Positions 59,110 through 64,000 of a stretch of 64,000 bases of DNA are shown piece by piece. The stretch is from Strix aluco. Taxonomy: Eukaryota > Chordata > Aves > Strigiformes > Strigidae. The number at the start of each line of letters is the position of its first letter. The first letter of the stretch is position 1. A program made the position numbers and the translations under genes. Location of the stretch: the NCBI RefSeq assembly GCF_031877795.1, contig NC_133955.1:3844001-3908000 (forward strand), written 5' to 3'. Under the pieces are notes generated by a model. It was not told the origin of the DNA. It saw only the letters and a program-made list of their open reading frames with translations, and did not search any database.

Positions 59110-62100
59110 ATGGCGGCCGAGAGCGGCAGGCAGTTCTGGAAGCGGAGCGCCAAGCTGCCGGGCAGGTGAGCGCGGGCCCGGCCCGGCCCGGCCCGGCCCT
59201 ACCCCCCCCACCCCTCCTCCGGGGAAGGGGTGCAAGGGCCGCAGCTCCCCTCCCCAGCTGGGGGGCGTTGGGTAGTGGAGCTGGAGCAGCCCCTCTGCCT
59301 CGGGAAGGGGCTGTCAGGAGCACCCTGCCTGGCTGTGGGGCTGGGGCGCCTGGGGTACCCCCTGCAAGGGTGGGGGGTACCAGGGGTATCCACCCCGGCT
59401 GTGGGCCGGGGGAGCTGGCCGGGGGCCCTGGGGTTCCCCTCTGTAATAAGGGGGATGCCAAGGGCACCCCGGGCTATGGGGCAGGGGAATTCTGCTGGAG
59501 GAAATGCTCTTGTATAAGACAAGGGTAGTGCCAGGATCGTCCCCTCATCTGTAGGGCAGGGCAGGCCCTGGGGGGGACCCCTGTGGGAAGCAGGGTGGAG
59601 GGGGTCAGGGCCTCGAAGGCCCCCCTGGGGTGGCCTCAGAGCCAGGGCTGTACTACCCTCCTTTCCACAGATACTGAAGAAAGCTCATCCCTTCCTGAAG
59701 CCCTTAGAGATGTCGCCTTGGGCGGCAGCAACTCTGTCCCAAACAGGTGCACGTGCCAACGCGTGTGCCCCCTCTGTTATCCTCTCTGCGGGGTGTCACT
59801 CCTGGTCCACCTCTACTCAATACGAGGGACTGTGGGGCGCCTCTGTGTACACCTCTCTCTGGCTATGATGTCCCTGTTCCTGTCAAGGCATCCGCACTCA
59901 GCCGGGGATGGGAGAAACAAGTGAAATGTCTGATTCAAGTGGTGTTTAGGAAGAAGAGGCTGGTGGTGATGAAGGAGATGCTCCCTACGAGGCCTCTGGA
60001 GCAAGGCTCCCATGGGGACAGGGCACTCACCTCTCTGGGGAGGCTTTCACAAGTGCTGTTCCTGTCTGGTGCTCCTCACAGTTGCTCTCATTTGCCTTAT
60101 CTGAACCCTGCCCTTCCCCTCCTGGTGTGCGGACGCAGTCTGAAATGCTTAGTTGGCTCTAAATCCTGCTGGGCCAGTTAAATCTCTCTTTCTAATGTGC
60201 TTTCACTCGGTTCTTTGTCACTGCGCCGGCTCCCTCAGGTTGGTGGGACAATCCAGGCCCCTGGCAAGCAAAGGGAAAGCAACGAGCGCTACGTGTTCCT
60301 CCTCTTCTGCTCGTGGGGGAAGCAAATGTTGTGCTCTCCCTGGGTCATTTTGTCTCCCAATTTGCTCCTGTCCCTCCCGTGGAGGTCACGGCCCTGCTCC
60401 CAGCTGGTGGTCTTAGACAGCATCTCTCTTCTGCAGTGGATGACTTCAGGCTTTGGCTTGGAAAGCTCAAACCAGGTGAACCGGTCTGGGAGGCAGCCGG
60501 TTCCTGCCTAGACAATACACTCCAACGTCAAGTTTTTGGCAAAGTTCTCCCCTGCTCCTGACTGGCAGCTGTCCAGGAGGCTTGCTACCACCTCGAAATC
60601 CCCTGCGTGCCCGTCCTTTCCAGGGATGGCTATCGACAGGTCTTGGGCAACACAACCACGGAAGGTGGAGGTGGGACGTGCTGCATCCACGGTCGCTAGA
60701 CGTGAAGCTTCCTTTTCTTCTTTTTGCTGAGCTTTGAGAGATATTCCCATACAGATTCTTGGCTCTCTCCTTTCTTTGCCCTGACAAGCTGACAGAGGGA
60801 GGCTTTGTAAAGATTTGGAGACTGTCTTAGCTTCCTTTTCCATGACACTTTATGTAGTTGGTCCATTAGTTGTATTAGCTTTTAGGTGGTGCTTTTTTCC
60901 TGCAGATTTAAGGTGGCAGAACTAGTAAATGTTGTTTCACGTTTCCAATACTGCCCTGTGTTTTTTGCATTGGGAATTCTGAGCCCAGTATTTTTCTGGG
61001 GATGCATTGACAGGTTGGTCTAGTGTCTTATCCTCTGTGCAATGGGTTGTTTATTTCCTGTTCTTTAGGGAGATGGGCAGCCAGGCTTCAGTGGGGGGTA
61101 TTTAAATGCTGTTTTAAAAGGGGAGAAACAGAATCTGCTAGGAATAAATATGTTCTGTGTCCAAAGTGGCACGGAGGTTTCATGGATGTGCAGTGTCAAT
61201 AACCTACACCCTGTGATGATCTCCTCGTGAGCATTGTAACACAGATACCACAGCCATTGTACCAGACACTGAACATACAGGTAATAAAAAATGCCTGTCT
61301 TAAAAAGCTTAAACTGAGACGGGACTGGGGACTCATCCAGTCGGTTTGGGAGCACAGAGTCAGCCTAGGTCTTGGCTCCTGACCCAGTGGTGTGTTTGCT
61401 GAGAGGTAGTGCCTGCCCTGAGCTTTCTGTCCGTGCAAAAGTCGGGCAAAGACAGCTTCAGACAGGGAGTTAAGCTCGGAGACGGCAGATTCATCTAGCC
61501 AAGCTGCGTCAGGGAAAACCAGACAAGCATGGGTAAATAAAGTTACTGAGCATCACTTGGTGGTATCACGCAATTTTCTCAGCTGTAAAGGTAGGATGTG
61601 GTAATGCACCTTTGTGTGGAGCTGTAGGATGTGCTGGGAGTTGGGTACAAGGACGTGAGCTAAAGGAGCGGGATCAGACGTCGAGGGTACTACAGATACT
61701 ATGGCAGAAACTTGCTGTCTGGCAGTTGTGCAAGTGCTCGTGTATCTTAAAAGTCACCTGTTGCACACCTTGGAATATTTGCAAACTTCCTGTCCAGCCT
61801 GTTACACCTTCTGCACAGGTGGATAGGGCAGAGAATCCACAAAGATGGGACAAACACAGGGGGAACCCGCTTCATACAGCGGTTCAGGCTCAGCGATGCA
61901 GGATGGTGGAGTTCAGCCCTGCCTCTGTAGCCTGCTGGAAATGAGACTGTCATCTGGAGCTGCTTGTGTGGGAGCACAGCCTGATGGGCTGTGCACTTAG
62001 ATCAGCTCAGGATGCTTTGTTGGGGGAGCCTGAGTTCAAATTCTTTAAAAAGAGCTGCTTGGGAGGTTGTATCAGCCGTTAGCCAGTGAAGGCATTGGCC

Positions 62101-63774
62101 GATTGCTTCAGAGCCCCAGGAAGGGGTTTCCTCACCCAGAGCTGGCTGCCACATCCCCTCCCCTATCTCGAACGCACATCGTTCGTTTGGCTCGTGAAGT
62201 TCAGGCCTTCACACGTGAATCAAAGCAGTCACCCCTCAGCAGCGCAGGGACCCCCGCGCAGAGAGGAGCAGCATTGTGACTGGTGTCACGAGACGGCGCG
62301 AGCTTGGTGCTGGGTATCGGAGAGGCTCTGCCGGCTCCTCTGCTGCAAGGAGCTGCCATGAGTCACTGGGAAGCAGTGCAGATCTGAAGGGGTTGTTTTT
62401 CTTACTCCTGATAATCTGCTTGCTATGCCCACCCACGGGGGTGCCTCTGCTTAATAGCTGTCCTGACTCCTAGATGCTAATTAGTCAGCAAACTCTTTCC
62501 TAGGCTTGATTGCTGGTGGGTAAACACAGTGAGCCTTTTCAGCGCTTCCAGCCACAAGGGACGGCTGCTGCGGCAGCAAGCCCACCCCTCGCCAGGCTTT
62601 GCCACCAGGATCTCTCTGTGCTGTGTTGTTTCCAGCCTCTGCCCTGGATCTCTGCATCTCTCCCTGCCAGCTGTGCCTGTTGCTGCCGCCTCCCCTGCAT
62701 CAACTGGTTCCCAGCACGGTTTCCAGCTGCACCAGGCTGCCGTCCCCCTCCTACATGGCTGGGCTCTGCTCGTTTTACTGCTGGGCACCATCTGCAGCTC
62801 CTGGAAACCAGGCCAGCTCTGTTGACCCAAGAGGGGCCTGTCCCTTGTGTGCCAGCTCTGAATGGGCCCTTGTCTCCGCTGTGGGATGCAGGACCGTGCT
62901 GTGTACCAGGGGATGAGAAGGAATTGTTTTCCAGAGATGGTTTTTCAGGGTGGGGTGGCTGTGAATAGTTACCCCAATGGAGGTAATACCTCAGGATTCC
63001 TGTCTTGCATCCAGAGACTCTACAACCAGTGATGAACACGCATCTAGGAGCTCTTCTCTGAGATGTTGCTCCCCAGGTAGTGCCTGCAGCCCTCAGGCTC
63101 CCTGTCCCATGGGTGCCTTTCCATGGGGAGGGGAGCTGAGGGACAGAGACGTGACTCATTTCAGGCCACATAGGAAGTAGTTGATTAAGATGGGATTTGG
63201 ACCTGAGTCAAACCATGTACCGTAGCATTGGCTGCAAGCCTGAGAGCCAGCGTGGGGTTCAGTCCCTCAGGTGTGTTGCAGAAGAGCCCCGGTGTCACTG
63301 GTTGGAGTCCTTCCCTGTCCCGCAGGGCTCGGAAATGTGAATTCCCAAACCTGGAAATCCCCTTGATGGAAAAGAAAATGAACATCAGTGTGTAAGGCAG
63401 GGGGACTGAAACATGTGGTCACTCAGAGTGAATTGGTGGTGCAGAAAGGAGCAGATCTCAAATCCCAGCTCAGGCTGGAGAGAGCCTAAGAGTTTAAACA
63501 AGGCTTCTCTTTGCTGCTGCAAAGAACAAATCTTCAGCTGAATGTGGCACTTTGGATCTAAGGCTTTGAAGACAGAAGATTATTGAAGCTGCTTTTGGTC
63601 TGTATTCAGCTCCCAACAACAGGCAAGAAGTGCAACCCCAGACTAGGCTGAGGAGATTATTCATGGGTGCTCTGTGGCTTTTTGCATTGTCGTCTTTTTT
63701 CTTTCCCTTTTCTGCAGCATTCAACCTGTCTATGGAGCACAGCATCCTCCACTGGATCCACGGCTCACCAAAAA
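59110..63774 (+). CDS. TBC1D22B: TBC1D22B, TBC-domain Rab GTPase-activating protein (first two coding exons only)
   Basis: Exon 1 is 59110-59165, starting MAAESGRQFWKRSAKLPG. Exon 2 is 63718-63774 and continues SIQPVYGAQHPPLDPRLTK. The split Ser codon (AG then C) joins correctly, the acceptor is TTTTCTGCAG and the donors are GTGAGC and GTAAGT. This matches human TBC1D22B with only a few changes in the first 37 residues. The protein is a Golgi-associated TBC family member that acts, or is predicted to act, as a Rab GAP; its catalytic TBC domain lies beyond the right edge. The start has the context GCCATGG. The gene carries on past the window. Confidence 0.95.
59166..63717 (+). other. TBC1D22B intron 1 (4.55 kb)
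   Basis: No other exon is supported. A minus-strand frame of 111 codons with an ATG at 60841-60843 is the only one worth mention; it has a lysine-rich start but no family signature. No CR1 copy is recognised in this intron. Confidence 0.55.
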
Positions 63775-64000
63775 GTAAGTGTTTATCTTCTGGAGACACA
63801 GGCCACGAGGCTTTGCAGGTTTTTTGCTCAGTCCTGCAGTAGGTGGAGGTCTCCAGCATCCTCTGGCACTGTGATGTTCCAGCGGAGAAGGGCAGCAGTG
63901 GCGTGTGGTGCTGCCTTGAGCTCTGCAAAAGCTTGCAGGGAAAGCTTATCTGCTGGTGTCCTTTATGGCCAGAAATCCATATTGTACCAGCCACATCAAA

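Noticed and set aside
63630-63842. Open frame across TBC1D22B exon 2 in another phase
   Set aside because: A shadow; the correct phase is fixed by joining exon 1 to exon 2.

Overview
This is a stretch of vertebrate nuclear DNA, almost certainly from a bird. It is very GC-rich and has CpG-island promoters, spliced genes with GT-AG introns, and chicken-repeat-1 (CR1) retroposon tails. The gene order MTCH1(-) / FGD2(+) / PIM1(+) / TBC1D22B(+) matches human 6p21.2. The high GC content and compact FGD2 introns suggest an avian microchromosome (inference). I see no bacterial, plasmid or CRISPR-like content.

Layout. Positions 1-8543 hold MTCH1 on the minus strand, from its ATG through exon 10; the last exons lie off the left edge. 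Head-to-head with it, FGD2 runs from 9872 to 19285 with 16 coding exons, and all phases close to give 669 residues. A CR1 tail lies just upstream of FGD2, a second CR1 in the opposite orientation lies in intron 7, a short CR1 scrap lies in intron 15, and a rearranged endogenous gammaretrovirus-like fragment sits in intron 13, between the two FYVE-domain exons. From about 19.7 to 48.1 kb there is no gene I can support. That interval holds two striking tandem arrays (a 52-54 bp unit with higher-order structure at 22.0 kb, and a 19 bp unit at 26.8 kb), several AT-rich islands that look like enhancers, two TATA-plus-splice-donor pairs, and an apparent excess of AP-1/NF-E2 heptamers. PIM1 (six exons, 49015-51640, 297 residues) follows with its CpG island, a roughly 1.26 kb 3' UTR, an AU-rich element and AATAAA. 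After a gene-free gap of about 5.5 kb, a CpG-island promoter with CRE and CCAAT motifs drives TBC1D22B, of which only coding exons 1 and 2 (37 complete codons) are in the window.

The four genes are not a functional operon; they are a conserved syntenic block. MTCH1 is a mitochondrial outer-membrane protein, FGD2 a Cdc42 exchange factor of antigen-presenting cells, PIM1 a cytokine-induced Ser/Thr kinase, and TBC1D22B a Rab GAP. The most notable gene-level points are a PIM1 reading frame that stops exactly where the human protein has Gln297, with recognisable tail sequence after the stop; a long open frame joined to the PIM1 N-terminus; a PU.1 plus C/EBP motif pair in front of FGD2; and the apparent loss of the coding capacity for a known MTCH1 splice variant. 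I found no evidence of a wholly new multi-gene system.
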